From RGIG5612 sp045599965 (GTDB lineage Bacteria; Bacillota; Clostridia; Lachnospirales; Lachnospiraceae): DNA of 30,347 nucleotides. The DNA is taken from assembly GCA_045599965.1 (NCBI GenBank), contig JAZRXA010000056.1, forward strand, positions 1 through 30,347, in the 5' to 3' direction. The translations under genes and the position numbers were made by a program. Position 1 is the first letter of the stretch. Each line of letters opens with the position of its first letter. Positions 13,065 to 22,473 of this stretch are shown here, piece by piece. The notes below the pieces were generated by a model. It saw only the letters and a list, made by a program, of their open reading frames with translations. It was not told where the DNA came from and did no database searches.

Positions 13065-16016
13065 GTGTTAATACATAAGGACGTGTTCAGAGAAATAAAG
13101 AAATCCATGGGACGATTTGTGTCCCTTTTTCTTATTGTGGTTTTGGGCGTTGCTTTTTATGCAGGAATAAGGTCATGCGAGCCTGATATGCTTATCACAG
13201 CTGATAAATATTATGATGAATCAAACCTTATGGATCTTAAAGTTGTATCAACCTTAGGACTTACTGATAAAGATATTAGAGAGATTCAAAAGATTAGCGA
13301 AGTAAAGCAAGTAATGGGAACTTATTCTACTGACTTACTTTGCCAGGTTAATGATACTCAGCAAGCAGTTAAAGTTAAGGCAATTCCAGAAGAAATGAAT
13401 AAGATAATCTTAAAGTCAGGTATTATGCCAGTTAATAATAACGAATGTCTTTTAGATCAGTTCTTTATGGATATGTATGGCTTTAAAATCGGAGATGAAA
13501 TCACTTTCTTTGCAGCGAATGATGATGACATAAATAATTATCTTAAAACTTCTAAATTTATAATTGTAGGTTCATTTATATCAAGTGAATATTTGTCTAT
13601 GGACATGGGCACAACGACAATAGGTTCTGGCAAGTTAGACGGAATGATGGCAGTGCCTACAGAGGCTTTTAACATGGAAGCCTATACCGAAATAGATATA
13701 ACTATAAGAGGTGTTAAAGACCTTCTTTGCTATACAGACGAGTATGATAAAAAAGTTGATGCCGTTGAAAAAGAACTTAAAAAGATTTCTAAGGAAAGAG
13801 AAAACGACAGGTATGACACTCTTGTTGGGGATGCAAATAAAGAGATTAGTGAAGGCCAAGAAGAACTAGATAAACAAAAAGAAGATATTTATTCACAACT
13901 TAATAGCGCACAAAATACATTGAACACATCTAAAAAAGAGATGAATAGTTTAATAGGTGCTTATAATGAACTGCTAAATGGACTAGAAGAATTTGATGGA
14001 ATTAATTTTGATAGAATTAGAAGTGCATCACAAAGAGTCGCAGATATTATCCTTAATGGATTTATTAGTAGATTTATTCCACAGTATATAAAAACAATTG
14101 TTAGTGATATTAATAATAAAATTCAAAACGCTGCAATAACATTAGAAGAGGCTTTGCAACTTAAAGAGTATGCTAGTTCAGTTTTTGGACCTTTAACGGA
14201 TACGCTTAATCAAACTATAAATAGCATGCAAGCAGAGATTAATTCAAAGCGAGCAGAGGCAGAAGATGGATTTAGCAAGGCCCAAGAAGAAATAGATAGT
14301 GCGAAAGAAGAAATTGCAAAAGTCGAAAAACCTACATGGTACATTTTAGATAGAAATTATCTTCAAGAATATGCGTCTTATAAATCTGATACTAAGCGAA
14401 TTGGAAATATTGGAAAAGTATTCCCAGTTGTATTCTTTATTGTTGCTGCACTCGTTTGCCTTACAACTATGACGAGAATGGTTGATGAGGAACGTACCCA
14501 AATTGGAACATTAAAAGCGCTAGGATATAGTAAAGGAACTATTATCAGTAAATATATTATTTACGCTATGTTAGCTACTGTTTCAGGATGCATTGTAGGG
14601 GCTTTTGTAGGAAGCAAAACGCTGCCGTTAGTAATTATTAATGTTTATAAGATTTTATATCCTAACTTGCAAGGACTTGAGATGCCACTAAACTTAACGC
14701 ATTGTCTTGTAGCTTCGTTAGCAGCAATCATCTGCATACTTGCAGCTACGCTTTTTGCATGCCTAAAATCGCTTTTAGAAGTTCCTGCAAACCTTATGAG
14801 ACCAGTGGCTCCTAAACAGGCAAGAAAGCTTCTTATCGAGAGAATAGAGCCTTTATGGAGAAAAATTTCATTTACATGGAAATCTGCTTTTAGAAACTTT
14901 GTTAGATATAAAAAGCGTTTGTTTATGACATTGTTTGGAATATGTGGATCTACGGCTCTTTTGCTTGTTGGGTTTGGACTTAAAGATGCAATCAATACTA
15001 TTTTGTATGCGCAATATGGCGATATTAATAAATACAATGAAGTTTTATATATTGATGAAAATGCGCCTAGCGAAGATAAAGATTTATTAAACAAAAAGTT
15101 AAAGGCAGATAATAGAGTTAATGAGTACACATATGCTTATCAAACTTCTGTTGATGCTGAAAGTGAAAGTAGCAGCGAAATATTTAATGCATATATTTTT
15201 GTTCCTGAAGACACAAAGAATTTAGATACTTATATAGTTCTTCAAGATAGGGAAACAAAAGAGCATAAAGAACTTAAAGATGATAGTGTATTAATTTCAG
15301 AAAAGATGGCTAACCAGCTTGGACTTAAAGAAGGTGACACAATTAGTTTTTCGGTTGGCCAGAAAAATAAAAAAGAAGCTAAGGTTGGTGGCATTATAGA
15401 AAATTATATTTATCACTATATTTATATGAGTCCAAAACTTTATGAAAGTATCTACAATGAGACTCCAAAATATAATCAGATAGTCGTATGCAACAACCAG
15501 GATATGACTATAGATATAGACAAATTTAGCGAAGATTATATGTCGATGAATGCTGTAGGTGGAATAATGGATATTGAAAGCATGATGGATAAATTTGCAG
15601 ATATGCTTAAAGGCCTAGATTCTATTACATTAGTACTTATTATCTGCGCTGGTGCGTTAACATTCGTTGTACTTTATAACTTAAATAATATAAACATTGG
15701 GGAAAGAAGAAGGGAACTTGCAACACTAAAGGTTTTAGGTTTCCATGATATTGAACTTAGCCAATATATTTATAGGGAAAACGTACTAATAACGGTGCTG
15801 GGAATTGCGCTAGGAGTTGTTGCGGGCATATTCCTAAATAAGTTTGTAGTTACGACAGTCGAGGTTGATATTGTTATGTTTGGCCGTGAGATTTTCCCTA
15901 TGAGTTTTGTATATAGTATTTTAATTGCTATAGGATTTACGGTTATAGTTAATATAATAGTTCATTTCAAATTAAAGAAAATTGATATGGCGATGTCCCT
16001 TAAGAGTGTTGAATAA
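13065..16016 (+). CDS. large FtsX-like ABC permease
   Basis: A 983-residue membrane protein with two FtsX-type permease modules. Helix 1 is near residues 16-35, followed by an extracellular domain containing two long Lys/Glu-rich, coiled-coil-like stretches (about 230-310 and 390-425), then the first FtsX block (from about residue 450, with TMTRMVDEERTQIGTLKALG), another helix near 620-645, a second extracellular domain, and the second FtsX block (about 855-975, with ERRRELATLKVLGF). It starts at GTG 13065 after AGGAAG. With the preceding ATPase it forms a MacB-like exporter or mechanotransmission complex; the cargo is unknown. The promoter for the ftsK operon overlaps its last codons. Confidence 0.87.
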   Translation: MLIHKDVFREIKKSMGRFVSLFLIVVLGVAFYAGIRSCEPDMLITADKYYDESNLMDLKVVSTLGLTDKDIREIQKISEVKQVMGTYSTDLLCQVNDTQQAVKVKAIPEEMNKIILKSGIMPVNNNECLLDQFFMDMYGFKIGDEITFFAANDDDINNYLKTSKFIIVGSFISSEYLSMDMGTTTIGSGKLDGMMAVPTEAFNMEAYTEIDITIRGVKDLLCYTDEYDKKVDAVEKELKKISKERENDRYDTLVGDANKEISEGQEELDKQKEDIYSQLNSAQNTLNTSKKEMNSLIGAYNELLNGLEEFDGINFDRIRSASQRVADIILNGFISRFIPQYIKTIVSDINNKIQNAAITLEEALQLKEYASSVFGPLTDTLNQTINSMQAEINSKRAEAEDGFSKAQEEIDSAKEEIAKVEKPTWYILDRNYLQEYASYKSDTKRIGNIGKVFPVVFFIVAALVCLTTMTRMVDEERTQIGTLKALGYSKGTIISKYIIYAMLATVSGCIVGAFVGSKTLPLVIINVYKILYPNLQGLEMPLNLTHCLVASLAAIICILAATLFACLKSLLEVPANLMRPVAPKQARKLLIERIEPLWRKISFTWKSAFRNFVRYKKRLFMTLFGICGSTALLLVGFGLKDAINTILYAQYGDINKYNEVLYIDENAPSEDKDLLNKKLKADNRVNEYTYAYQTSVDAESESSSEIFNAYIFVPEDTKNLDTYIVLQDRETKEHKELKDDSVLISEKMANQLGLKEGDTISFSVGQKNKKEAKVGGIIENYIYHYIYMSPKLYESIYNETPKYNQIVVCNNQDMTIDIDKFSEDYMSMNAVGGIMDIESMMDKFADMLKGLDSITLVLIICAGALTFVVLYNLNNINIGERRRELATLKVLGFHDIELSQYIYRENVLITVLGIALGVVAGIFLNKFVVTTVEVDIVMFGREIFPMSFVYSILIAIGFTVIVNIIVHFKLKKIDMAMSLKSVE

Positions 16017-16037
16017 GAAGACGAAAAATTGTATAAT
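16009..16037 (+). promoter_or_regulatory. promoter of the ftsK-priA-...-pfkA operon
   Basis: TTGAAT (16009-16014), 17-bp spacer, TATAAT (16032-16037). The -35 box overlaps the stop codon of the ABC permease. Transcription should begin near 16044, leaving about a 48-nt leader before the ftsK TTG. Confidence 0.7.
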
Positions 16038-16091
16038 AAAATGGCAAAAAAATGAGCATTTTTAAGGCTTGAAAGCTATTTGGAGGAAACA

Positions 16092-18704
16092 TTGGCTCAA
16101 AGAAAAAAGACTTCAAGTGCTAAGTCAAAAGCAAAAGAAGTAAAAACTGAATCTAGCGATAAAAGTACAGTGGTAATAGTTGTATCAGTGGCTATTGCTT
16201 TATTATTTGAGTTATGTCTTTTTGGCATTTTAGGAAGTGTCGGAGGAGGCATTGCTTTTGCTGAACTTGGACTTTTTGGAATTATGGCTTATGTATTCCC
16301 ACTTGCAGGAATAGCAGTTGTTCTTTATCAGCATTTTGCAAAAGAAGATCCAAAGAAAAATATTATATGCGCAATTATCCTTTTTGTATTCCTTTGCGCG
16401 TTCATGCATCTAGTTTCTTTCCCGGATATGGAAAGTGCCAGCGTTGGTGATTATTTTATAAGAGGTGCTAACGAAAAAATAGGTGGCGGAATATTTGGCG
16501 GACTATTAAGTATAGGACTAACTCTTGTTATAAGTAAGGTTGGCGCTTATATAGTTATTATTCTTGGTATTTTAGTTTGCCTATTCTTAATGTGCGGAAA
16601 AGCGGTGCTTAAAAACGTTAAACACATTGTTAGCAAAAATAATGATTATGATGACGATGATGACGATGATGAAGAACCAGATAAAAGAGTAATTCCTCGT
16701 TCACGTATTAGTGCCCTTCAATCTAGAAGAGAAGTTCCAGTATATGAAATGAATGATGATGAAGGAAGAACAATTAGATTTGTTAATGCGACTACTCCGC
16801 ATCAAAGAAATAGAGCAGAACTTATAAGAAGCGTTAATAAGGCAGCCCCTTATAGAGATGGCAGCACTGAACTTTTAAGAGCCGGCATGAACAGAAGAGG
16901 TATCAACTCGAACCTTAGCATGACAAATAATAATGCTTCTGGCGATGAGATACATGAAATTACAAATATGAAGGCTAATAGTGACTTATATGCTGAATCG
17001 AAAGAAGATAATGAGCCACTTAAGACTATCGAGATAACAGATGTGCCTGACTTTAAGGATGAAAAGCCAAAAGCTATCAAACCACAAAGAGCAAAGGCTA
17101 TAGAGTCTACTGTAGTTAGTGGTGTTGCTAGTGCTACAGTTGGCAGCGAAACTAAAAAGGCAGCTCCAAAACAGACAGTTCCTAAGGCGCCTGCTCGTCC
17201 TAGAGCAAACGCAAAATATCAATACCCACCTTTAGAGTTACTTACAAAAGGACGCGGAAAAACTGGTGGAATTTCTAAGAGAGAATTAGATAAGATGGCA
17301 GCAGACTTAGAAGCTATTTTAGCTGAGTTTGGTGTTAATGCTAAAGTTATAGATAAACAAACTGGTCCAGCAGTTACTAGATTTGAACTTCAACCTGAAT
17401 TAGGAACAAGAGTTAATAAGATTACTTCTTTGGTAGATGATCTTAAACTTAACTTAGCTGTTCCAGAAATTCGTATTGAAGCTCCTATCCCAGGAAGGGC
17501 TGCTATCGGTATTGAAATTCCTAATTCTAGTAGCCAAAGCGTATTGCTAAGAGACTTATTAGAATCTAGCGAGTTAAAGAGAGAAGAGTCTAAGATTGCT
17601 ATTGCAGCCGGCGTTGACGTTAGTGGAAATGTTGTAGTTGCAGATATTGATAAGATGCCTCACGTATTAATCGCTGGTACAACAGGTTCTGGTAAATCTG
17701 TATTTACTAAGTCACTTATTATGACAATTTTATTTAGAGCTAAACCAGAAGAGGTTGGCTTAATTATCATAGATCCTAAGAAGGTTGAATTTAATGACTT
17801 TAGTGGCGTTCCTCATATGATGAAGGACGTTGTAACGGATGCCGGTCAAGCTGTAAGCACACTTAGATGGGCTGTTAATGAAATGCAAAATAGATATCAA
17901 AGAATGCAACTTTCTGGCGTTAATGATATTAAGAGTTATAATGCATGTTTTGATGCAGGAAGAATTAATCCAGAAGAAGAAAATCCTAGAAGGATGCAAC
18001 AAATAGTTATTGTTATCGACGAGCTTGCAGACCTTATGATATCAGCTTCAAAAGAAGTTGAAAACTTAATCGTTAGACTTGCGCAATTAGCTCGAGCAGC
18101 AGGTATGCACCTAGTTATTGCAACTCAAAGACCTTCGGCGCAAGTTGTAACAGGTTTAATTAAAGCGAATGTTCCTTCGAAGGTTGCGTTAAGAGTTGCT
18201 TCTAAGCTTGAATCAAGAATTATTTTAGACATGGCAGGTGGCGAAGAACTTTTAGGACACGGTGATATGTTATTCTTCCCGAATGGATTTACTAAACCGG
18301 TTAGAGCTCAAGGCGCTATGATTAGCGAACAAGAAGTTAAGAAAGTTACTAAGTTCTTAAAGGATAATAAGGTTGCAGATATTTATGCTGCTGAAGCAGA
18401 AGAAATTCAAAAATACATTAATAATTCTTCAGATGGTCAAACAAGTTTTGGCGCTAGCGATGAAGGCGGCGCAGATAAACTTGATGAATATATTTTTGAA
18501 GCAGGAAAAGTTTGTATTGAAGCAGGAAAGGCATCTTCTTCTATGCTTCAAAGACGTTTTAGTATCGGCTTTAATAGAGCGGCAAGAATAATTGACCAGC
18601 TTTGCGACTTAGGCGTTGTAGGACCTGCTAACGGAGCAAAACCTAGAGAAATATTAGTAGACTCTTACGAATTCGAAATGATGCTCCAATCAAAGGATGA
18701 ATAA
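16092..18704 (+). CDS. ftsK: DNA translocase FtsK/SpoIIIE
   Basis: An 870-residue membrane-anchored DNA motor that pumps chromosomes through the division septum. The N-terminal ~170 residues contain four to five hydrophobic helices, followed by a run of aspartates and a long low-complexity linker. The motor has Walker A GTTGSGKS (529-536), the IVIVIDELADLM Walker B and ATQRPSAQVVTGLIKAN. The C-terminal winged-helix gamma domain (about 805-870) carries SSSMLQRRFSIGFNRAAR, the part that reads oriented DNA motifs. I chose TTG 16092 because GGAGG (16082-16086) sits five bases before it; an in-frame TTG at 16080 overlaps that site. Its end overlaps priA by 8 bases. Confidence 0.95.
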   Translation: MAQRKKTSSAKSKAKEVKTESSDKSTVVIVVSVAIALLFELCLFGILGSVGGGIAFAELGLFGIMAYVFPLAGIAVVLYQHFAKEDPKKNIICAIILFVFLCAFMHLVSFPDMESASVGDYFIRGANEKIGGGIFGGLLSIGLTLVISKVGAYIVIILGILVCLFLMCGKAVLKNVKHIVSKNNDYDDDDDDDEEPDKRVIPRSRISALQSRREVPVYEMNDDEGRTIRFVNATTPHQRNRAELIRSVNKAAPYRDGSTELLRAGMNRRGINSNLSMTNNNASGDEIHEITNMKANSDLYAESKEDNEPLKTIEITDVPDFKDEKPKAIKPQRAKAIESTVVSGVASATVGSETKKAAPKQTVPKAPARPRANAKYQYPPLELLTKGRGKTGGISKRELDKMAADLEAILAEFGVNAKVIDKQTGPAVTRFELQPELGTRVNKITSLVDDLKLNLAVPEIRIEAPIPGRAAIGIEIPNSSSQSVLLRDLLESSELKREESKIAIAAGVDVSGNVVVADIDKMPHVLIAGTTGSGKSVFTKSLIMTILFRAKPEEVGLIIIDPKKVEFNDFSGVPHMMKDVVTDAGQAVSTLRWAVNEMQNRYQRMQLSGVNDIKSYNACFDAGRINPEEENPRRMQQIVIVIDELADLMISASKEVENLIVRLAQLARAAGMHLVIATQRPSAQVVTGLIKANVPSKVALRVASKLESRIILDMAGGEELLGHGDMLFFPNGFTKPVRAQGAMISEQEVKKVTKFLKDNKVADIYAAEAEEIQKYINNSSDGQTSFGASDEGGADKLDEYIFEAGKVCIEAGKASSSMLQRRFSIGFNRAARIIDQLCDLGVVGPANGAKPREILVDSYEFEMMLQSKDE

Positions 18705-20958
18705 ATTCGCAGATATTATTGTTGATATTTCCCATGAAAAAGTGGACAGACCTTTTGAATATATTATTCCTAAGGAACTTTTTGGCGTAGTTAAAGTTGG
18801 AAGCGTAGTTAATATTCCTTTTGGAAAAGGAAATAAATTAATTAAAGGCTTCATCTTGAACATAAAAGATAAATCTAGTTTTGATGAGAATAAACTTAAA
18901 GCTATTGATAGCATTATACCTAAGAGCACTTCGATTGAAGGCGATATGATTGCATTAGCAAACTTCATTAAAACTAGTTATGGCGGGACTATGAACCAAG
19001 CGCTTAAGACTGTTATGCCAGTTAAACAAAGCGCTAAGCCTATTGTAGAAAAGTATGTTTCCCTTACATGTACCGAAGAAAAAGCTACTGAAGCAATAGA
19101 ACTTTTTTCAAAGGGAAAGAAAAGTCCGGCAAAGATTAGACTCCTTTTAGAACTCGTAAACGAAAAAGTCCTTCCTTACGAAATTGTAAAAGATAAATTA
19201 AATATTTCTGCGCCAACTCTTAAATCTTTAGAAAAAGATGGACTTATTAGAATCGATGTAAAAGAAAATTTAAGAGATGCTTTTAATATTAAAGAAAAGC
19301 AAGAATATACAATTAAGTTAAATAGTGCGCAACAAAAAATTGCTGACGATATATGGAATAGATATAAAAATGATGATTTAAAAACTTCTTTGATAAGAGG
19401 CGTAACAGGCTCAGGAAAAACAGAAGTTTATATCGACCTTATTGATAGGGTTATTAAAGAGGGCAAACAAGCGATTGTTTTAATTCCGGAAATTTCTTTA
19501 ACTTACCAAACAGTTATTAGATTTTATAAAAAGTTTGGAGATAGAATTTCTGTAATTAATTCAAAACTAACAAGCGCTCAGAAACATGACCAGTTTCAAA
19601 AAGCTAAGAACGGACAAGTTGATATTATTATCGGACCTCGCTCAGCACTTTTTAGTCTGTTTCCAAACTTAGGAATAGTTATTATTGATGAAGAACATGA
19701 AGGAACATATAAAAACGAAAACGTTCCTAGATATATTTCAAGAGAAGTTGCGATTGAAAGGGCTAGGCAAAATAACGCTTTTGTAGTTTTAGGTAGTGCA
19801 ACACCTTCAGTAGAAAGTTATTTCAAGGCTCAAAAAGGTGATTATCATTTATATGAGTTAGACAAAAGAGCTGTAGGAGCTAGCTTACCAGAAGTTGAAA
19901 TAGTAGATTTAAGAGAAGAGTTAGTTAATGGCAATCGTTCTATTTTAAGTAAAAAATTACAAGAACTTATTGCTGACAGGTTAGAGAAAAAAGAACAAAT
20001 TATTTTGTTTATTAATAGACGTGGATATTCAAGTTTCGTTTCATGCAGAAGCTGCGGAAAAGCTATTACTTGTCCACATTGCGATGTTTCCTTAAAGTTT
20101 CACAAGAACGGCAAACTTATGTGCCATTATTGTGGATATGAAATTCCAATGATGAAGACTTGTCCTGAGTGCGGTTCAAAATATATTGGAACATTTGGAA
20201 CGGGAACGCAAAAAGTTGAAGAGGAAATTAATAAACTTTTTCCTGAAGCTAAGACACTTCGTATGGATTATGATACGACAAGGCAAAAAGATGCACATGA
20301 GAAAATCCTTTCTGCTTTTGGAAATGGTGAAGCTGATATTTTGATTGGCACGCAAATGATTGTTAAGGGACATGACTTTGCAAATGTTACTTTAGTAGGA
20401 ATTATTGCGGCAGATCTTTCGCTTTATTCAGGAGATTATATTAGTGCAGAAAGAACTTTCCAACTTTTAACACAAGCTTCAGGAAGAGCGGGTAGAGGAG
20501 CTAAAAAAGGCGAGGTTGTTATTCAAACTTATTCTCCTGATAACTATGCTGTAAAATTAGGAGCGAGCCAAGACTATAACGGATTTTACAATTTTGAGAT
20601 GGCTTATAGAAAGATGCTGGGCTATCCTCCGGTTATGAATATGCTAGGAATTTTATTTGCATGTGAAGATGAAAATTTATTAAATAAAAAATGTAATGAG
20701 ATAAACTTTGTTATTGAAGATAAAATAAAAGCAAAAAATAAAGCTAATATAAATGATATCGATATAACAAAAATTGGTCCAAGCCAGGCACCAATAGCAA
20801 AGATACAAGACAAATATAGAAAAATTATTTATATTAAGTCTGAAAGATATAAAGATTTAATTGATGTGAAGGATTCAGTGGAAAATTATATGAATGAAAA
20901 TCCTCAAAAAGAATTGATAGTTACATTTGATTTTTCAATGAGCAGTCACGATTTATAA
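18697..20958 (+). CDS. priA: primosomal protein N' (replication restart helicase PriA)
   Basis: A 753-residue superfamily 2 helicase that reloads the replisome at stalled forks. The N-terminal DNA-binding domain starts FADIIVDISHEKVDRPFEY; Walker A GVTGSGKT is at 235-242, DEEH at 331-334. A zinc-binding insert holds eight cysteines between C450 and C492 (CRSC, CPHC, CHYC, CPEC). The helicase C-terminal motifs GTQMIVKGHDF and QASGRAGRG follow. ATG 18697 lies within the last codons of ftsK, with AAAGG immediately before it, so translation is coupled. It opens the widely conserved Firmicutes priA-def-fmt-rsmB order. Confidence 0.95.
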   Translation: MNKFADIIVDISHEKVDRPFEYIIPKELFGVVKVGSVVNIPFGKGNKLIKGFILNIKDKSSFDENKLKAIDSIIPKSTSIEGDMIALANFIKTSYGGTMNQALKTVMPVKQSAKPIVEKYVSLTCTEEKATEAIELFSKGKKSPAKIRLLLELVNEKVLPYEIVKDKLNISAPTLKSLEKDGLIRIDVKENLRDAFNIKEKQEYTIKLNSAQQKIADDIWNRYKNDDLKTSLIRGVTGSGKTEVYIDLIDRVIKEGKQAIVLIPEISLTYQTVIRFYKKFGDRISVINSKLTSAQKHDQFQKAKNGQVDIIIGPRSALFSLFPNLGIVIIDEEHEGTYKNENVPRYISREVAIERARQNNAFVVLGSATPSVESYFKAQKGDYHLYELDKRAVGASLPEVEIVDLREELVNGNRSILSKKLQELIADRLEKKEQIILFINRRGYSSFVSCRSCGKAITCPHCDVSLKFHKNGKLMCHYCGYEIPMMKTCPECGSKYIGTFGTGTQKVEEEINKLFPEAKTLRMDYDTTRQKDAHEKILSAFGNGEADILIGTQMIVKGHDFANVTLVGIIAADLSLYSGDYISAERTFQLLTQASGRAGRGAKKGEVVIQTYSPDNYAVKLGASQDYNGFYNFEMAYRKMLGYPPVMNMLGILFACEDENLLNKKCNEINFVIEDKIKAKNKANINDIDITKIGPSQAPIAKIQDKYRKIIYIKSERYKDLIDVKDSVENYMNENPQKELIVTFDFSMSSHDL

Positions 20959-20973
20959 AGGCAGGAGATTATT

Positions 20974-21528
20974 ATGGCAATTAGAAATGTTAGAACTGAT
21001 GGTGACGAGATTTTAAGAAAAAAATCTAAGTTTGTTAAAGAAATTACGCCTAGAACTAAGGAACTTATTGATGATTTGATTGAGAACGTTCATGAATATA
21101 ATGGCGTTGGGCTTGCAGCAGTGCAGGTAGGTGTTCTTAAACGTATTTGTGTTGTTTGCGTAGATGATTATCCAGAACTAGACGAGGAAGGTAATGAAAT
21201 TCCTAGTGATCCGCTTACGCATTCAAACGGTGAAGAAATTATTATTATCAACCCAACAGTTACTAATATAGGTGACGAAACTCAAACAGGCCAGGAAGGA
21301 TGCCTTTCTGTTCCAAATAAATTTGGTCAGGTAACTAGACCTAACCATGTTAAACTACAAGCTTTTGATAGAGACTTAAAGCCTTTTGAGATGGAAGCTA
21401 AAGGTCTTTTAGCAAGAGCTATTTGCCATGAGTGTGACCATATGGATGGAATTTTGTATACTGACTTAGTTGAAGGTGAGTTACATGAAAATATTCCAGA
21501 AGATGAATTTGAAGAGGGCGAGGAATAA
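20974..21528 (+). CDS. def: peptide deformylase
   Basis: A 184-residue metalloenzyme that removes the formyl group from nascent N-formylmethionine. All three motifs are present: GVGLAAVQVG (44-53), EGCLSVP with metal ligand C110, and HECDHMDG with ligands H152 and H156 and catalytic E153. It is longer than most family members because of an acidic insertion at about 65-86 (DDYPELDEEGNEIPSD) and an acidic C-terminal tail. AGGAG precedes ATG 20974. It is 3 bp from fmt, the enzyme that adds the formyl group it removes. Confidence 0.96.
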   Translation: MAIRNVRTDGDEILRKKSKFVKEITPRTKELIDDLIENVHEYNGVGLAAVQVGVLKRICVVCVDDYPELDEEGNEIPSDPLTHSNGEEIIIINPTVTNIGDETQTGQEGCLSVPNKFGQVTRPNHVKLQAFDRDLKPFEMEAKGLLARAICHECDHMDGILYTDLVEGELHENIPEDEFEEGEE

Positions 21529-21531
21529 TTT

Positions 21532-22473
21532 ATGAAAATTATTTTTATAGGAACGCCTAGCGTCTCACTTCCTTCGTTAAAAATATTGGCTGATTCGAAA
21601 CATGAAATTAAATGTGTTATTACTCAGCCTGATAAAGTTTCTGGAAGGGGAAGGCAGCTTAAAGTTTCACCGGTTAAAGAGGAGGCTTTAAGATTAGGCC
21701 TTGATGTTTTTCAACCAGAAAAAATTAGCGATGAAGCAGCTATAAAACATATAAAAGAATTAGATGCTGACATTTTAGTAGTTGTTGCTTATTCTCAAAA
21801 GATTCCAACTGAATTATTAGAGTATAAAAATGGATGCATAAATCTTCATCCTTCTCTTCTTCCAAAATATAGAGGAGCGGACCCTATTAGAGGACCTATC
21901 TTAAATGGGGATAAGACTACGGGCGTTACTATTATGCAGATGGCACAAGCCTTAGATTCTGGAGATATATTAGCGCAAGAGGAAATAGAAATTGAAAAAA
22001 AAGAAACAGCTCTTAGCTTAGAGGCAAAGCTTTCTTATCTTGGAGCAAAGATACTTTTAGAGACAATAGAAAAAATAGAAAATGGACAAGTAGTTAGAAC
22101 AAAACAAAACGAAGAAGAAAGTACTTACGTTTCACAAATTTCTAAACAAGAAGGCCAAATAGATTTTAATAATAGTGCTAGTTTTATTGAAAGGCAAATT
22201 AGAGCGATGAACCATTGGCCAAGCGCTTTTACAACGCTAGAGGGAAAGGCGTTTAAGATTTGGGATGCAGATGTTCTTTGCGAAAGTGAATATGATGCAA
22301 ACGGCCTTGAGAATGGAAGCGTAGTATTTGCGGATAAACAAAATGTTTATATTAAATGTGGAGAAGGTTTGCTAAAACTAATCGAGGTTCAAATTGAAGG
22401 CAAAAAGAGAATGAACATTGATGAATTCTTAAGAGGAAAGAAAATAGATAGAGGAAATATTTTTGGCAGATAA
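21532..22473 (+). CDS. fmt: methionyl-tRNA formyltransferase
   Basis: A 313-residue enzyme that formylates initiator Met-tRNA using 10-formyl-THF. The N-terminal formyltransferase domain has the IFIGTPSVSLPSL start and catalytic N104, H106 and D142 in NLHPSLLPKYRG and QALDSGDIL. A C-terminal OB-like tRNA-binding domain follows from about 205. The usual GAAPI after RG is GADPI here, a small deviation next to the active-site loop. The GAGG ribosome site lies within the end of def. The gene overlaps the start of rsmB by 11 bases. Confidence 0.95.
   Translation: MKIIFIGTPSVSLPSLKILADSKHEIKCVITQPDKVSGRGRQLKVSPVKEEALRLGLDVFQPEKISDEAAIKHIKELDADILVVVAYSQKIPTELLEYKNGCINLHPSLLPKYRGADPIRGPILNGDKTTGVTIMQMAQALDSGDILAQEEIEIEKKETALSLEAKLSYLGAKILLETIEKIENGQVVRTKQNEEESTYVSQISKQEGQIDFNNSASFIERQIRAMNHWPSAFTTLEGKAFKIWDADVLCESEYDANGLENGSVVFADKQNVYIKCGEGLLKLIEVQIEGKKRMNIDEFLRGKKIDRGNIFGR

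Noticed and set aside
14645..15130. 161-codon minus-strand open frame inside the ABC permease gene
   Set aside because: It lies wholly within a clear membrane-protein gene on the other strand, has no recognisable domain and is one of many frames opened by A/T-rich codon bias.
16041..16055. Four-codon ORF (MAKK) right after the ftsK -10 box
   Set aside because: Its ATG lies only four bases after TATAAT, upstream of the expected transcription start, and it has no ribosome site.
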